Part shown: positions 39,856-52,589 of the stretch, one piece after another
Layout: the number at the start of each line of letters is the position of its first letter
Numbering within the stretch: the first letter of the stretch is position 1
Made by a program: the position numbers and the translations under genes
Source: Corythucha ciliata
Lineage: Eukaryota > Arthropoda > Insecta > Hemiptera > Tingidae
DNA length: 64,000 nt
NCBI GenBank assembly: GCA_038030265.1
Contig: CM075937.1
Span: 2,232,001 to 2,296,000, forward strand
Direction of reading: 5' to 3'
Notes under the pieces: generated by a model
What the model was told of the DNA's origin: nothing
The model's database searches: none
What the model saw: the letters and a program-made list of their open reading frames with translations, nothing else

Positions 39856-42800
39856 CAAGGGCGGATCTGGGATCTCTCTCAGGGAGGGGTAATCTAAAGT
39901 AAACCCCCCCCCCACGTTTCAATCATATAAATATTCTGTCTTTATTACGATGGTATCCTTCTCCAGGGATGCCTTCACTATTAATAGACTCGATTTAACG
40001 CATTCAGGCAATTATATTCACAATTTGGTTTTATTTGCACGGAACTCGGACGAATTAGTGCTTTTACGATAATAACTATGGATCCTACCATGGTTTATGC
40101 AAATTGGGGGGGGGGGCAAAGAAAATTTGTTAAAAATGCCTTATCCGAGGCTAAGAGGTATGTATAATGAAAAAACAAACAATCAACAAGAACAACATTT
40201 AGCAAACTCCTCTAAGGCCCAATATCACCACCAACCAATATCAGTGGTTGGTGGCAATGAAAAGCAAATGCGAAATTTTACTCACAAAAAGGTAGTTTCG
40301 CACGATTTGACTAGCGTCAACTCAGCAGCATAATAATACAAAAATTAAAAAAATACAAAATAATACTTATTTCTAGAAATAAACATTTGGGACCAAGAAA
40401 CCACTAGCTTAACAAGAATCTATGGACTAGCAATAAAGTACAATGTTATAAAGGACTAGGAATATAAGGGTGTATGGTAACATAATGGGTGTGGGGTACG
40501 TAATAATGATGAAAACAAATAAATGAAAACAGAAACAACTAGAAATCGACGGCAGACAATTATTGAGAGGGGAAAACGTTCATAACTGCGAAATTTAAGG
40601 CTCTTTTATAGGAGCAGCTTTTCAAATAAATAGAGATACAGAATAAGAGATATATAAATAAATAAAGAGAGTTACGAAGCTATACTCTGGGCCTCGTAGG
40701 CGAAAATACTGTACTTATCGGGTTCGGGGTCACAAATAAGTTTTAAATACAACGAATTGAGTAGGTATACCTACTGAACGTAATAAAAATAAAAATTACA
40801 CAATAAAATTTAAATTTCGTTTTTTTAATTTGGAAAATCGATCAATAACTTCATCTGGAGTTATTTTAATATCGGTGTGGCAGTTTAACAATGCCAACCC
40901 TGTTAATCTTTGCTGGGACATAGTACAACGCAGCCACGTTTTCAATCTCTTGAGGGTTGAAAAAGATCTCTCGGCTGAAGCCGTCGTAACTGGCAATGTG
41001 CATAGGACTCTCAATAACGTGTTGACGTTGTGATAAATGTCTTTCTCGCAAACCTCAAGAGTACGCAAAGCGTCCATTGATTCTAGATCTAAAGTATTAG
41101 CCCATTTCAGACGCCAGAGCTCGATTTCGTTAAAAAAAAACATTGCTGTCCAAAAAGTGACCTTTTGGCGAAAATGTTTGCAACATTGTGCTATATTTGG
41201 CCCACAAAATCTCCGCTGCTTCAAGCTTCAATTCTCTATTTTTTACATTTTTCGGTAGTAGGGAAAACAATGCTCACTCCAAAGGAGTGTTAGTGAATCT
41301 GTCCTCGAAATCGTTCAAAACGAAATCCAACATCGGGACGAAAAAACTTACTCTGAAATAGTCTTTAGGGGAAGAAGCGCACGATGGCGGATTCGCTCTA
41401 TTCGTCTGCCTTTGCACAGTTCGAGGAACTGAGGGACTCGAACCCTGTTTCACCAAGAAAGATTCTACAGACGACCATATAGCATCGAATTGGCTCTCAG
41501 CGTTTTCTCTTTTGCTTTTCAAATTACTTTTAACATTGCTGATTAATTCGGCAGCTTTACAAGATTGCATTGACTCTCCCTGGAGATATTTATTTACTCA
41601 AGCTGTAAGTCATTGAAAATAAATAGGTTAGACACTTGAGAGCCACTACGAAACTACTGCTCACTAACGTATTCAATAGGCAATTTGCTTTACTGGAGGA
41701 TGATATGTCTTCCCACAATGAGACTTCTTCCAAGGCCGATGCGGTAACGTCCAAGTTTCGGTCAAAAACCAAAAGGGCTTCATGCCTTTCCACCCATCTT
41801 GTTTCACACAGAGAGTGGAGTTGTGAATTTAGTCTTCGCTTCAGCACGAAATTTCGTTTTGCTGAAGAATGAAAAAATGAAACAATCTCTTTAATGGAGC
41901 CGAAACAATTGCGGAGAGCCTGTACATTGACAGACCGAGACAGTGAAAGGTTAAGGGAATGACTTTGGCATCGGCCTTGGATAGCGTTTTGAACGTGTTT
42001 CAAAATTTCTTGCACTGCGCCCTTCTTTTCTCCAACCATGAGATTACACGTATCAGTGCAGATACCCACGCAATGGTTTAAATTCAAGTTGAATTTCAAA
42101 AGTATTTGTACGACCGCGTTACCTAAAACTTCACCTGTTACTTTAGGTTCCGAGGTATCAGTATTTTCAAGTCCAAATAAGGAGTCATGGACGTCAATAA
42201 AACAAACAAAATCTTCCCTAATTCGGTTTTCGTAAACGTATCTTAAAACTACTGACAACTGGGATTTGTGTCCCATGTCCGTGGTTTCGTCAAACATGAC
42301 GGAGAACACGTTGTTTTCTATGCGATCGATAATTTTTTCGACAATTAAGTCACCACAAACACTTATCAGTTCGTTTTGTGTCGTTTTTGAGATGTACGTG
42401 GCTCTCTGTCGTCTGTCCTTCAGACTGCAAATGATTTTGTAAAACCGTGTCACCAGCCCGGATTCTTAATTTTAGAATTTCTCTAAAGTTACCCTCGTTT
42501 GATATGCTTTCCCCTTCAGGATTATCTACAACGGCCCCGTCGTCCGTATGCCCTCGGAAGGCAATGTTCTGCCTCCCCAAGGTAATAACAGTGTCGACTA
42601 TGGGACGAAGCCTTGCCCTGTTTTCTTCCAGCTGTTTTTTTCTGGCTTCATCAATTAAATTAATAATCTCCTTCTCAGGCTGGTTAAACGTTTTTAAAAA
42701 GTCTTTTGCAGCCTGCAAGGATTCTTTATGATATTGGGCGTTGTCATGCTTCGAAAGTGCCCCGTCTTTTCCAAGCAGCTTGGAGAATTTTGTCTGACTA

Positions 42801-43767
42801 AATACCCAGCTTCGGAACTACATCGACTAACTCCTACACTTGTTGGAGCGAAAATTCTGCAATACTTGCACAAAACACCTTTGGTTGACGGCGAATAAAT
42901 CAACCATGGAAACTGCTGAAAATGGCTGGATCGTAGGTAGCATTTCACAACTTTGTCTTTTTTGGGATGCAAGGAGAAGGGATACTCCAAATTGGGAGGA
43001 AGTGGCATCGGCTTCGACAATATATCTCTTTTATCGACGTCCGACAACTTATCGATGGCAAGTCCGAGATCGTGGAAATCTGGAAAGGCCGAGGGTCGCA
43101 GATGCGTTGTTTCACTGGTGTCTGCGATAGTCCCAGAACAGCCTGCGCCTGCGTTGCACATGATTAGGATTACCCACAAGTTTGATCTTGTACCCATTAA
43201 TATATTCGATTTTCAGCCACGATGTGTGATCAAATTACACTTGAAAAAATCCCCTTGTCCGAATCTTTGAATCAACAATGTCTTTTTGTCAGCGTGACCA
43301 AAACTAGCTTCTGAGATTCAAGTCTTACCTGTCGTCGAATCATCAGTTGAATCCGAAAGTAAAGGAGTTGGTAACGTCGCTGATTCTTCGTTGTTATTAG
43401 GGGATAGCGGAGGATCACGATCCACTTCTTCTTTAAACTTTTTTGAGCGGGTACCTAACTACTTTTTTTCAAACTTGATAACTCCACGAATGAGATATCA
43501 GTCTGTCGAACGCGAACGGAGGCTAACCATCTTCACCCGTTAACGGCGAGCTATGCAGGAGGCAAGTTATGCTATGGCCGAATGCATAAGTTATAATATC
43601 GAAGAGTGGGAACATCTTTTTAGTCACAAAGGATCATTCTAATTTTCAATTTTTGAATAGTCCTACCTAATTCTCATGTAGAATGAGGTAAAAAAAAACA
43701 AAAAACTGAACTCAAGGGGGGGGGGTAATTCCTCAGTTACCCCCCCCCCCCCTTAGATCCGCCTATG
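39856..43767. mobile_element. hAT transposon, 3.9 kb, with perfect 8 bp target duplication
   Basis: Left terminus CAAGGGCGGATCT (39856-39868) and right terminus AGATCCGCCTATG (43755-43767). Flanks are tcaggaac on both sides (39848-39855, 43768-43775), 8/8. C- and G-tracts lie just inside each end. It carries a recognisable transposase on the minus strand. Confidence 0.9.
40796..43197 (-). pseudogene. hAT transposase (zinc-finger MYM/DUF4371-like type), frameshifted
   Basis: The enzyme excises and inserts the element. Frame 42694-43197 has the TTF-type zinc finger (LCKYCRIFAPTS preceded by FPWLIYSPSTKGV). 42350-42718 is the linker with KEIINLIDEARKKQLEENR. 41590-42453 is the DUF4371-like catalytic core with VMFDETTDMGHKSQLSVVLRY and CHSLNLSLSRSV. 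41274-41570 is a variable insert. 40796-41224 is the C-terminal dimerisation domain, LPVTTASAERSFSTLKRLKT and GLALLNCH. Frame breaks occur between all five pieces and no single frame spans them. The N-terminal start beyond 43197 is unclear. Confidence 0.88.
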
Positions 43768-43775
43768 TCAGGAAC

Positions 43776-44845
43776 GCCAGTTGAATGTGTCCATCGCGAG
43801 TTTTTCGCTTTAAAACTTATTTATATAAATACGGGTGCCTAATACTAAATGTATTACTTATGACTTATACTAAAACGCGCGAGGTAGTTTTGTGACTTGT
43901 ACTATTGTAAAAACCAAAGATCACGGACTTACAAAGCTAAAAATTCATCAAGTTTACGGTTTTTAGTACATGGATCAATGCACAGCACGACGACGAGCTA
44001 AAAAGAGAATTAGGGGCATTACGAACAACATAGAATCACGATTTTGATTGAAAACGCGTAGGTGGGAAAGTATGAAAATGTTGACAACCAATATAGTCCG
44101 GAGGTTTAACGATATTAACTTTGCAAATAATCTATATGCAAGGTCGGTTGGCAGCTAGGGTTGTTCCAAGTACCTTCAGTGTGATTTTAAGACCAGTTAC
44201 CCCCGCACCAATAAGGGTGCGATCTGTCTTTGTTTCGACCTCAGACTTTCAGCTATCATCAGCTAATTGATGCTAATCTCATCAGCCTGGCAATTGAGCC
44301 GAAGTACGGAGCCGGTGCCCGTTTCGCTCTCACGGCCGTTTTCATCGGTTCTAGTGAGTCGGGTCCTCCATGACTCGGTTTTGCCGTACCTGGTTTAAAG
44401 CCGAGGGGCGGGGATCGTAGTGCCAGTGGCAATTTTGCTCCCATTGAGTAGCAATCCAACGTCTTCGTACTCATTGTCAGCTCAAATGCCGGGCTGATAG
44501 CTGAAAGTCTGAGGTTGAAATGGTTGCCATCTTCAGCATTTGGTTTCTCAATTGAAACCAAATGGCGAGCAGCCAAAACCGGAAGACAGACGACGTAGGC
44601 TCCTACGGCTACAGGTTTATGCATGCTTTAAATGATTCTACTTTTACTCAACTTATTGCAGCCCACTTTACATGAAATTGAAGTCATTCAATCTCACTCA
44701 CAGGCAAACACAACAATAGCAAAAAAATAACTAAACTCGTGATCGTGGTGCCTTATTTCCAGTTTCATGCTTGTATGAAACAACGTAGGCACTAGTCGCC
44801 TAACGATCTCTATCCGCTCAGATAAAATTGGTCAAGTGCGATTGC
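43776..44845. other. Gene-free stretch with a foldback at 44238-44515
   Basis: A perfect 21 bp inverted repeat (44238-44258 and 44495-44515; core CAGACTTTCAGCTATCA) surrounds about 240 bp. 44567-44636 resembles the right arm of the foldback at 9603-9857 (GGCGAGCAGCC ... TTTATGCATGC). No gene seen. Confidence 0.5.
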
Positions 44846-46125
44846 CAGTGCCGGCTTTAAAGGGGTGCGAGCAGGGCGACCGCCCAGGGTCGCCGGGTCC
44901 TAAGGCATGATAAAAAGGCGAACGAAAAAAAAAAAAAAATGCCCAAGGATAAAAATCTAAATAAATTAGTTGAAAATGAGCGTTGGCATTGTCTATGGGC
45001 CTTCTGGAGACGATTTCGCAGCAAACATAGAGAAAACACGCTGATCTCCGTTGTCTGGAAATCCTTAGGCGGCTAAAACTGAGAAAGCGCCCTACTGTGC
45101 TGTTCTTTGAGACAAGTATACGTGGCTAAGATGTTGAAAATTGCTTATATTCGTGGCCAAAATTGTTAAAAAGTGCTGATTCAAGGTTTCTAGATGTAAA
45201 TTCCAGAACCAAAATTGAGAACGACGATAATTCGGGGATAAAATTGATAAAAAACGGCTAATTCACGGCTGAAATGAAGAAAAATCATTGATTATAACGG
45301 ATAGAATTGAAAAAAAGCGCTAAATCACGGCTAAAATTGGCGGAAATTGGCAATTCAAGTCATGTGGTAAAACGATACTTTGCGGCTAAAATTTAGGAAA
45401 ATATTGCTAAAATCGCGGCTAGAATTGAGAAAAAGTAGTAATTCGGGGCTAAAATTACGACACGCCAATTCGGGGCTAAAATGGAGAATTATCGATAATT
45501 GACAACAAATTGAGACAAAGCGCTAAAATGTAGAAAAAACGCGAATTTGCCGATAAAATTTTAAGAACACCAATTCGCTTTCTCGTGAGCTCAAATAAAA
45601 AACCCGCGCACGCTAGAAGTATACTTTTTATCGATTGGAGCTGAAAAATATCGTTTTTCGCGCTAATTAGTGATTTCATCAATATTGGCTGTTAATTAGT
45701 GATTTTTCTATTATTAATATCCACGAATGCCATAGACACAGTGGGCCAGTATTGTAATTTCTCAGGGGGGCGAGACTTGTTGCCATAAATTAACGTTTTT
45801 TCTACACTTCAACCGCGAGTTAGCGACGTTTCTCAATTTCAGCAGCGAACCAGCGATTTTTTTTTTCAATTTTAGCAGCGATTTAATTCGCGATTTTTCT
45901 CAATTTTGACCGTGAATTACCGTTTTAGCCACTAACTAGCGCGTTTTCTGAATTAGCTAGAATTAGCAGTTTTGCTAAGTTTTCACATTCAGATATGAAT
46001 ACAAACTCTTAAATTTTGGCCCTGAATTACCGCCACAAAGTAGAGATATTCTTTACTTTTAACTACGAAGTTGCCTTCAGAAACTGTACGAATTGGCTTT
46101 TACTCAATTTAAGCTCAATTTAATA
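44846..46125. repeat. hAT-like left end and ~30 bp minisatellite, locus 4, in both orientations
   Basis: CAGTGCCGGCTTTAAAGGGG at 44846 with GGGCGACCGCCCAGGG is a typical hAT end. After the leader ACGCTGATCTCC (about 45039), minus-orientation units run to about 45700, then plus-orientation units from 45780 to 46110, giving a head-to-head arrangement. No partner terminus or target duplication was found. Confidence 0.55.
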
Positions 46126-46140
46126 CAGGGGCGTAGCCTG
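46126..46140. mobile_element. hAT-like left end
   Basis: CAGGGGCGTAGCCTG with flank atttaata. It matches the right end at 959-972 in family but has no partner nearby. LINE B begins within 90 bp. Confidence 0.45.
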
Positions 46141-46215
46141 TCCGTAGCCTTTGTTTGATCGGAGGGGCTAGCACGGCTCCTCAAATCTCCTCACCCTCCC
46201 CAGAAAATCCAGTAC

Positions 46216-49200
46216 TCAGACCCCTTGAGCCCTGGAAAATTCTAGGTCGGTCAAACTGTCCCTCCCAAATATAGCAAACCTCGCTGCCGCAAACCCCTCA
46301 CACTCTCTCACTAAATGACCCGTTGTCTCCTCCTCCACTCCACACCTCTCACATGTAGGGTCCCCTATTAGCCCCATCATGTGCAAGTGTCTCTGAACTG
46401 CAAAGTGCCCTGTAAATATTCCTACTATCTTTCTAGTTTGCTTTCGCCCTAACCCTACCAGCCACTTTGTCGTGTTGGCATCATACCTTTTAATGCCCTC
46501 TTTCGCTTGTCTGCAGTGATCTTCTGCTTCCCATCGTGCCTGGGCTTCCGCTTTCGCCCAACCCCAAATTTCACTGAGTCCTACTTCCCTTGCTATCCCC
46601 ACCACCGGTTCTGGGCCGACATATTCTGTCATGGCCCCCGTCTTAGCCAGCTTGTCTGCTCTCTCATTCCCCGGGATGCCAGCATGACCCACCCTAATGT
46701 AACCGTGTTACCCTCCGTCAGCAGTGCCGACATACTGGCTCTACAGCCCCCCACCGCCCCCGAATTGACCACCGGCCTGGAAATGGCCCCGAGGGCGGCT
46801 CGGCTGTCCGAGTATATCGTTATTCGCTTATTTGTCACACCTTTCCGTCTCAGTTCGATTGCACAAGCCTCTATGGCCGCAACCTCCGCCTGGAACACCG
46901 TCGCGTATTTCCCCAACGTCAGGCTCTCTTCCACCCCCATTCCAGGGATGTATATGCCTGACCCCGCCTTCCATTTCCCGGTTCCAATTTTTGAACCGTC
47001 CGTAAAACACTTAATCTCTTCTGTATCACCCCCTTGCCCGGTTTCCCGGGATAGTTTGACCACGATCGTCTTTACAAAGTCCCCTTGTTTAACCATTTGA
47101 TCGATCTCATGCCCGTGGACGGTGCCACTCTGCGCATGTGTTCTCGTATCCCCCCGTTTCCTACCTCCCCTGACATGCAGTCCAATCTGTATGCCGTTTC
47201 CATAGCCCGTGCCTGCAGTTCAAGGCTTAAGGGTTTTAGTCCTAGCATTACCTCCATCGGTCTTGTTGGTGTTGTTCTGAACGCCCCTAAGGTCGCCAGA
47301 CAGGCCAGCCTTTGCACTCTGTCTAATTTAGCTGCGTTTCCCTTTTTGTTTGCCGCCCTCCACCAAACCATGGCCCCGTAGAGGATCTTTGGTCGGATAA
47401 TCCCCGTGTACAACCATAGGGTCATTTTGGGGTTCAGGCCCCATGTTTTCCCCACTACCCTTCTAACCTGACAAAAGGTGCCCATCGCCTTCTGATAAGT
47501 TTCCCTTATGTGCTTTTCCCAGCTCAGTCGATGATCTAGCCACACCCCTAAATACTTAACTTCCGTTTTTAACTCCACCTCCTTGCCCCTAATCTGTAGA
47601 GTCTGAAGCCCCTGCCTGTTCCTCTTGTGTGTGAACAGACACAGCTTCACCTTGCTCGGGTTAATGGTTAACCCTCTTGGCTCGCACCATTCCTCCACTA
47701 TACTAATCGCCTGCCTCATAAGTTCAAAAAGTGTCGACAATACCTTTTCTCTAACCACGATGGCTCCATCATCCGCAAAAAACTGCATATAGAAGCCATT
47801 TTCCTCCATTAATCTAATTAGTTCATCTACCACTATTATCCATAAGAGGGGCGAGAGGCTAGACCCCTGCGGGGTTCCTCTCTTTGCCCTCCTTTCTACC
47901 GTTTCTCCCCCTAACTCTGCCCTAATCCACCTATGCCTCAGAGCATGACTAATCCATCTAACCACCATCGGGTTCACCCGAAAGGTTTTCAAAGCCTCCA
48001 CTATACACTGAAAAGTGACCTGGTTGAATGCTCCCTCTATGTCAGGAACAAAACCATGCGTATTCTTTTTGGGCTATGGTATCCTCCAGCTTCCCTACCA
48101 GCTCTTGCAACGCCGACTCTGTCGATTTCCCCGCTATATAAGCATGCTGCCTCGGATGATATGGTCTGCTTTTACCTATGCTCTCCCGGATATACCAGTT
48201 TAGCGTCTTCTCCATCAACCTCATCATTACCGAACTTAAACTTATGGGCCTAAAGTTTCCGGCCCTATCATGCTTCCCTCCACCTTTAGGTATGAACGAT
48301 ACTCTCACCCTTTTCCATGGCGTTGGTACTTGCCCCGTCGCCAGAGATGTGACGAAGAGTCTCCTTATCCTTTCCTGCGCTCGTCCTCCGGCCCTCTGCA
48401 ACATGCATGGGTATACCCCGTCGATTCCCGGTGCTTTATATTGGCCCATCGACTTTAGAGCCCATCTGAAGCGCTCTCTATTAATAATAGCGTCGCTCTC
48501 TTTCATCGCTCCTTCATGTTCCGCTCTATGCTGGCTGGGCACAACCTCCTCCTCCTCACAACCTGGAAAATGCGCGCTTAATAACGACTCCAAAATTTCC
48601 CTACTTTCTACCACTACTTCACCTGACGGCTCAATAATTGTGCCCGCAGAAGTTGCCGGCTATCCTCCTTTACTATGCGGTTAAGTCTCGCCACCTCCCG
48701 CGTGCTCTCTACCTCTTCGCAAAAGCTCCTCCACGACTTTCTCTTCTCTCTCCGAATCGCACTTTTGTATTCTTTCCGCGCCCGGTGATACGCCTCCCAT
48801 TCCTCCTCTCCAACCGTTCTCTTAGCCGCGCTCAAGGACGAGTTCATCCTCCGATTCTTTTCTTTCAGGTGGGCATTCCACCACACCGCTCCCCTTTCTT
48901 TGACCCTTCTCTCGGGACAAGCCGCCTGAAAAGCCAAAGTTATAATTTCTCTTATCTCTTTCTCCTCTTCATCTAAAGTGTTTCTGGATACTTCTCCCGT
49001 TGCTTCTCCTACCGTCCTCTCGAATTTCTCCCAGTCTGTCCGTCTCGGATTCCTCCCAGACGTTTCTTAACTCCTTTGGCTCAGAAGTTATTAATCTGTC
49101 ACAGACCCGCCAATTAGTAATCCATCTACTCGTCGGCCCTAAGCTTAGAGTAACATCCAGGACCTCCGTCCTATTACGCACCACGAAAGTTGGCTCACTC

Positions 49201-49708
49201 CCGACATTCTCAATAGTTAATCCTAATGTTACCAATTCTTCCAGGAGTTCCTCACCAGGCCGATTGTTATTTGAGGAACCCCACACTTCATGGTGGGCGT
49301 TTACGTCCGCTCCCACCACTAACAGGCTCCCGGTGTCGCTACAATAATCTCTTAGGCGTTCCAGGCACTCCGGGACCACATCACTGTCCGCTGCCCGGTA
49401 CCACCACTATTTTCTTCGTCCTACGCCCGGTATCTCTCCTTGGACGGCAACTGCCACAAAGTCCCTCGTTCGTACGCCCGCAGTGGCACCGGTTGTAAAT
49501 CCGCTGCTACGACTACACATGCCCTAGGCACTCCATTAACTCCTGTATAAAAAGACACGTAATATTGATTATTCCATCCCCTAATCTTAGACTTATATAC
49601 ATACGGTTCCTGAAACAGTCCCACGTCGAACTCCTTTTTACCCAGCAATACGGCTACATCAGCTGCCGCCGTTTTACTATGCTGGGTATTCGCCTGTAGG
49701 AACCTCAC
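46216..49708 (-). pseudogene. RNase H-type LINE B ORF2: endonuclease, RT, RNase H, several frameshifts
   Basis: 49421-49708 and 48969-49379 carry the endonuclease (LQANTQHSK with Asn, GLFQEPYV with Glu, VVGADVNAHHEVWGS with Asp). 48614-48937 is the pre-RT linker. 48042-48614 is fingers (KAPGIDGVYP, GNFRPISLSSVMMRLMEK). 47072-48001 has RGTPQGSSLSPLLW, FFADDGAIVV and KYLGVWLDHRLSWEKH. 46629-47096 and 46216-46692 are RNase H (CFTDGSK, FQAEVAAIEAC, YSDSRAALGA, HAGIPGNERADKLAK). Frame breaks lie near 49400, 48955, 48050 (an A-run just before the motif A Asp), 47085 and 46690. Clade: RNase H-bearing Jockey superfamily (I/R1/LOA side). Confidence 0.9.
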
Positions 49709-50784
49709 TTACCTCCCCCCCCTTTTGGGGGACCGGAGCAAATCTTCCTCCACCTCCTTCAAAGTTCTACCAAACGGTGGACGCCGGGTTGTTGCAGTTG
49801 TCGTGGCGACCAACCCACTCCCCCCCGGCTGTTGTCTCTGAGCCGCTATTTCCTCCTCTACCTCCATCGCGGTTTCCTCCTCGTCGGTTTCATCCCCTAG
49901 CCACGGGCTTCTAAGTACCCAGAACTTGACCCGGGTCAGTTCCACTCCCAAGTAGCCTACCCTTTTCACCTCTTCCGCGTCTTCTTTCGGGACCTCGATT
50001 GTTACCACCGTTTTCAACCCTACCTGATCGGTCTCAAAACTAACAATGCTCCACTTATCGAATTGAAACGTGAGATCTGGGTTAACTACTGCCATACATG
50101 GCAGGAGTTCATCCTGTCTCAATCCGAAACCGGTAAGGACTCCCCGGATTCGCTTCGGAATCGGCAGTTCCGAGAGCCGGTAAATCGCCCATCCATGTAC
50201 CCCCACCCCGTCCCTTAGCGTACTTATTAGCAAGTCCGCATATTCTTTACTCCCGCACGTCATAACGTACAATTTACTCTCCTGTACAAGCCCGGAGTCT
50301 ACAAATCGGATCTTACTTTGACACGCTATAAGCGCTCTTAGCACGAAATTCCTTACCTTGACCGCCTCTTCATTTGAGAAGGCCCCGCCGTCCACTTTCA
50401 CCATAACCGCCTTGGCATTCATCGAGGTTTTGGCCCTCTTTCCATGCTCTTGGCGTGCTTTCTCTTCCGTTTCCTCTTTCTTGGACCTTTTTGACGGTCC
50501 TACTACCCCTTCCCCCGGAGAGGTAGGGTGCGAGGTGGACGGAAATCTCTTCTGGTTTTCGTACCGTTTCTCCTCCCGTAATGTATACGCTTGTTCGCGT
50601 TGTTGTTCGAACCTCCCCTTAAAACCCGTGAGGGGCTGTCTTGCCCTCGCCTCAGCTACCTTACGGGCTCTATTCTCGCGCCTACTTTTCTCCCTGGCTT
50701 TCTTACCGCTCCCGACGGGTCCGAATGAAGCCCTCCGATTCTCAGCTTTTCAGCCGAGTTGATCAACTCTTGGTTATCGCCCAT
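49709..50784 (-). pseudogene. LINE B ORF1 (DUF4780-like)
   Basis: Starts at MGDNQELINSAEKL (50784). A frame break near 50660-50700 and another near 50420 separate a basic KSRRENRARK-type region from the 49709-50422 frame. That frame holds the DUF4780-like core: RFVDSGLVQESKLYVMTCG, IRGVLTGFGLRQDE, VTIEVPKEDAEEVKRVGYLG. The TAA stop is followed directly and in frame by GTG AGG, the beginning of the endonuclease (VRFLQANTQ), with no ATG. ORF1 and ORF2 are thus in one frame divided by a single stop codon. Confidence 0.82.
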
Positions 50785-51120
50785 AGTGAGCGATAACGCG
50801 GCCCTCGTGGCCTCCGGCCGATGAACCGAAAATGATCCCACTACCAACGATCCAACGCACTTGATCCAGCACTCAAAATGTTCGTTGTTTCCTTCTTTCT
50901 CACCTCCGCACCTCAAAACACGTCTAAAATGCCTTAAAAAGACAAAAAACTCGTTACATCCGAGAGCCCCTGATAGCGAAAACGTTATCAGGTTACCGTA
51001 ACCTTCCGAGTCATTGTTTGATCTTGGAAACCGTTTCGCCTATTCAAAATGGCTGATTGGCATTGAAACTGAACAAAGTGTCCTTCAAAAACGAGAAATA
51101 CACATGTGTATATGTTCTGC
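50785..51120. other. LINE B 5' UTR region
   Basis: Sequence upstream of the ORF1 ATG on the minus strand. The inverted words GATAGCGAAAACGTTATC and GGTTACCGTAACC near 50973-51003 are palindromic. The 5' end of the element is not resolved. Confidence 0.4.
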
Positions 51121-51149
51121 AGAAAAAATGGTCATTTTTGCAAAGTCGC

Positions 51150-52290
51150 GCTATAATTCACGGCTGGAATGAGGACGAAACGATAATTAGCGGCTAGCGG
51201 CACTTATTTGCAGCGAAAAATGAGAGAAATCGCTAATTCACAGATAAAATCGTGCCAAAACGCTAACTCGTAGCTGCTATTGAAACATATAGCGTCAATC
51301 CGCCGCTAAAATTGAGAAAAAGTGCCAATCTTTTGCTGAAATGAGCACTTTATCTCAATTTTAGTCCTGAATTAGTGCTATCGACTTTGAATTGAGCAGT
51401 GATAAAATGACAATTCGGGGTTGTAATTGAAAAAACGCTAAGTTTTGTGGCAGCTTGCCAATAGTATTTTTGCGCTGTCGTGGCCAGCTTGCCTGCGGGT
51501 TCACTGAAAATCAAGCACCGAGAATTGCAATTTCGCGCGCATGAAGAACGAACAATTGCAATTTCGTGGATGTTCTGACCCAAAATTTGTAATTTCGTGA
51601 ATGTTCTGACCCAAAAGTTGCAATTTCGCAGATTTGGAACTCCGATGTCGTGTGATTTCGTGTCAGAATTTGGGCTCTGTCGTGACTGGCTTGTCCGGGT
51701 CTAGATTTTAGCAGATAATTAGCGATTTTTCCAAATTTATGTTGTAAATAAGCGTTTTTTTGTTTTCTTTTGTTTATGTTTTTTGTTTTTTTTTCAAATT
51801 TAGCAGTGAATTGATGCCATTTATCTTTTCTATACCCGAATGGGTGATTTTTCGTAATTTCAGTTGTGAATTTGCCATTTGCTTAACTTCAGCCCCAAGT
51901 TAATTTTTAGCCGTGATTTTTTTTCTCTTATTTATAGCCTTGAATTAGCGCTTTTTCCATTTTAGCAGTGGACTTGGCCCAAGAGCACCAGTTTACATTA
52001 TTTTTCTGTATTTTAGCCTGTATAATACACCGCGAATCAGCGATTTTTTCTCTATCTGGAAGTCTACGATTTTTTCTCTAGACTGAAAGTTGCATCGAGG
52101 AACCATAAATGAGCACTTTTTCACTTTATTACCCATGAATATTAGCCCCAAGAACAGCACATTAGTGTGCCCTTTCAGTTTTAGCCGCCTAAAGAGCTAC
52201 AGAAACTGCGGGATCAGCGTATTTTCTCTGTTTTCGCCGCAAAGTTACCTCCAGAAGGCGAGTATTTTTTCAATTTGAGGCTTCGAGACT
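51150..52290. repeat. ~30 bp minisatellite, locus 5, in both orientations
   Basis: Minus-orientation units occupy about 51150-51345 and plus-orientation units continue to about 52270, ending in the inverted leader (AGTTTTAGCCGCC ... GATCAGCGTATTTTCTCTG). A side block at 51420-51700 repeats TTGCAATTTCG and TTCTGACCCAAAA two or three times. Confidence 0.65.
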
Positions 52291-52515
52291 TTTCAATAGC
52301 ACTTACGGCGCCTGAGCATTCGATTCATCCACTCTAAACGCCTGACCCAGATCAACGTGTCCTCCATTTCGGATTCTCCAGGTCGGATTGACTGAAACCC
52401 GTCGAAAGGACCCAAATCGCCGTACAACCGAACACCAAGACTCTTTTTGACGAACATTCATCCCAGCCCCTCCAGCCCCATTCAGCTTATCCCTCGGAGT
52501 ACGACTCCCAAAGGC

Positions 52516-52587
52516 GTCTCCGTGGCGCAATTGGCAGCGTGCTGGACTGGTAAGCCAGAGGTTGCGGGTTCAAATCGTGCTGGGCCC
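52516..52587 (+). tRNA. tRNA-like sequence, probably a pseudo-tRNA or SINE head
   Basis: A box GTGGCGCAATTGG and B box GGGTTCAAATC are intact. D-stem GCGC/GCGT and anticodon stem CTGG/CCAG pair around loop CTGGTAA, giving GGT in anticodon position. The acceptor stem (GTCTCCG against TGGGCCC) and part of the T-stem do not pair properly, so it is unlikely to be a working tRNA gene. Confidence 0.5.
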
Positions 52588-52589
52588 TG

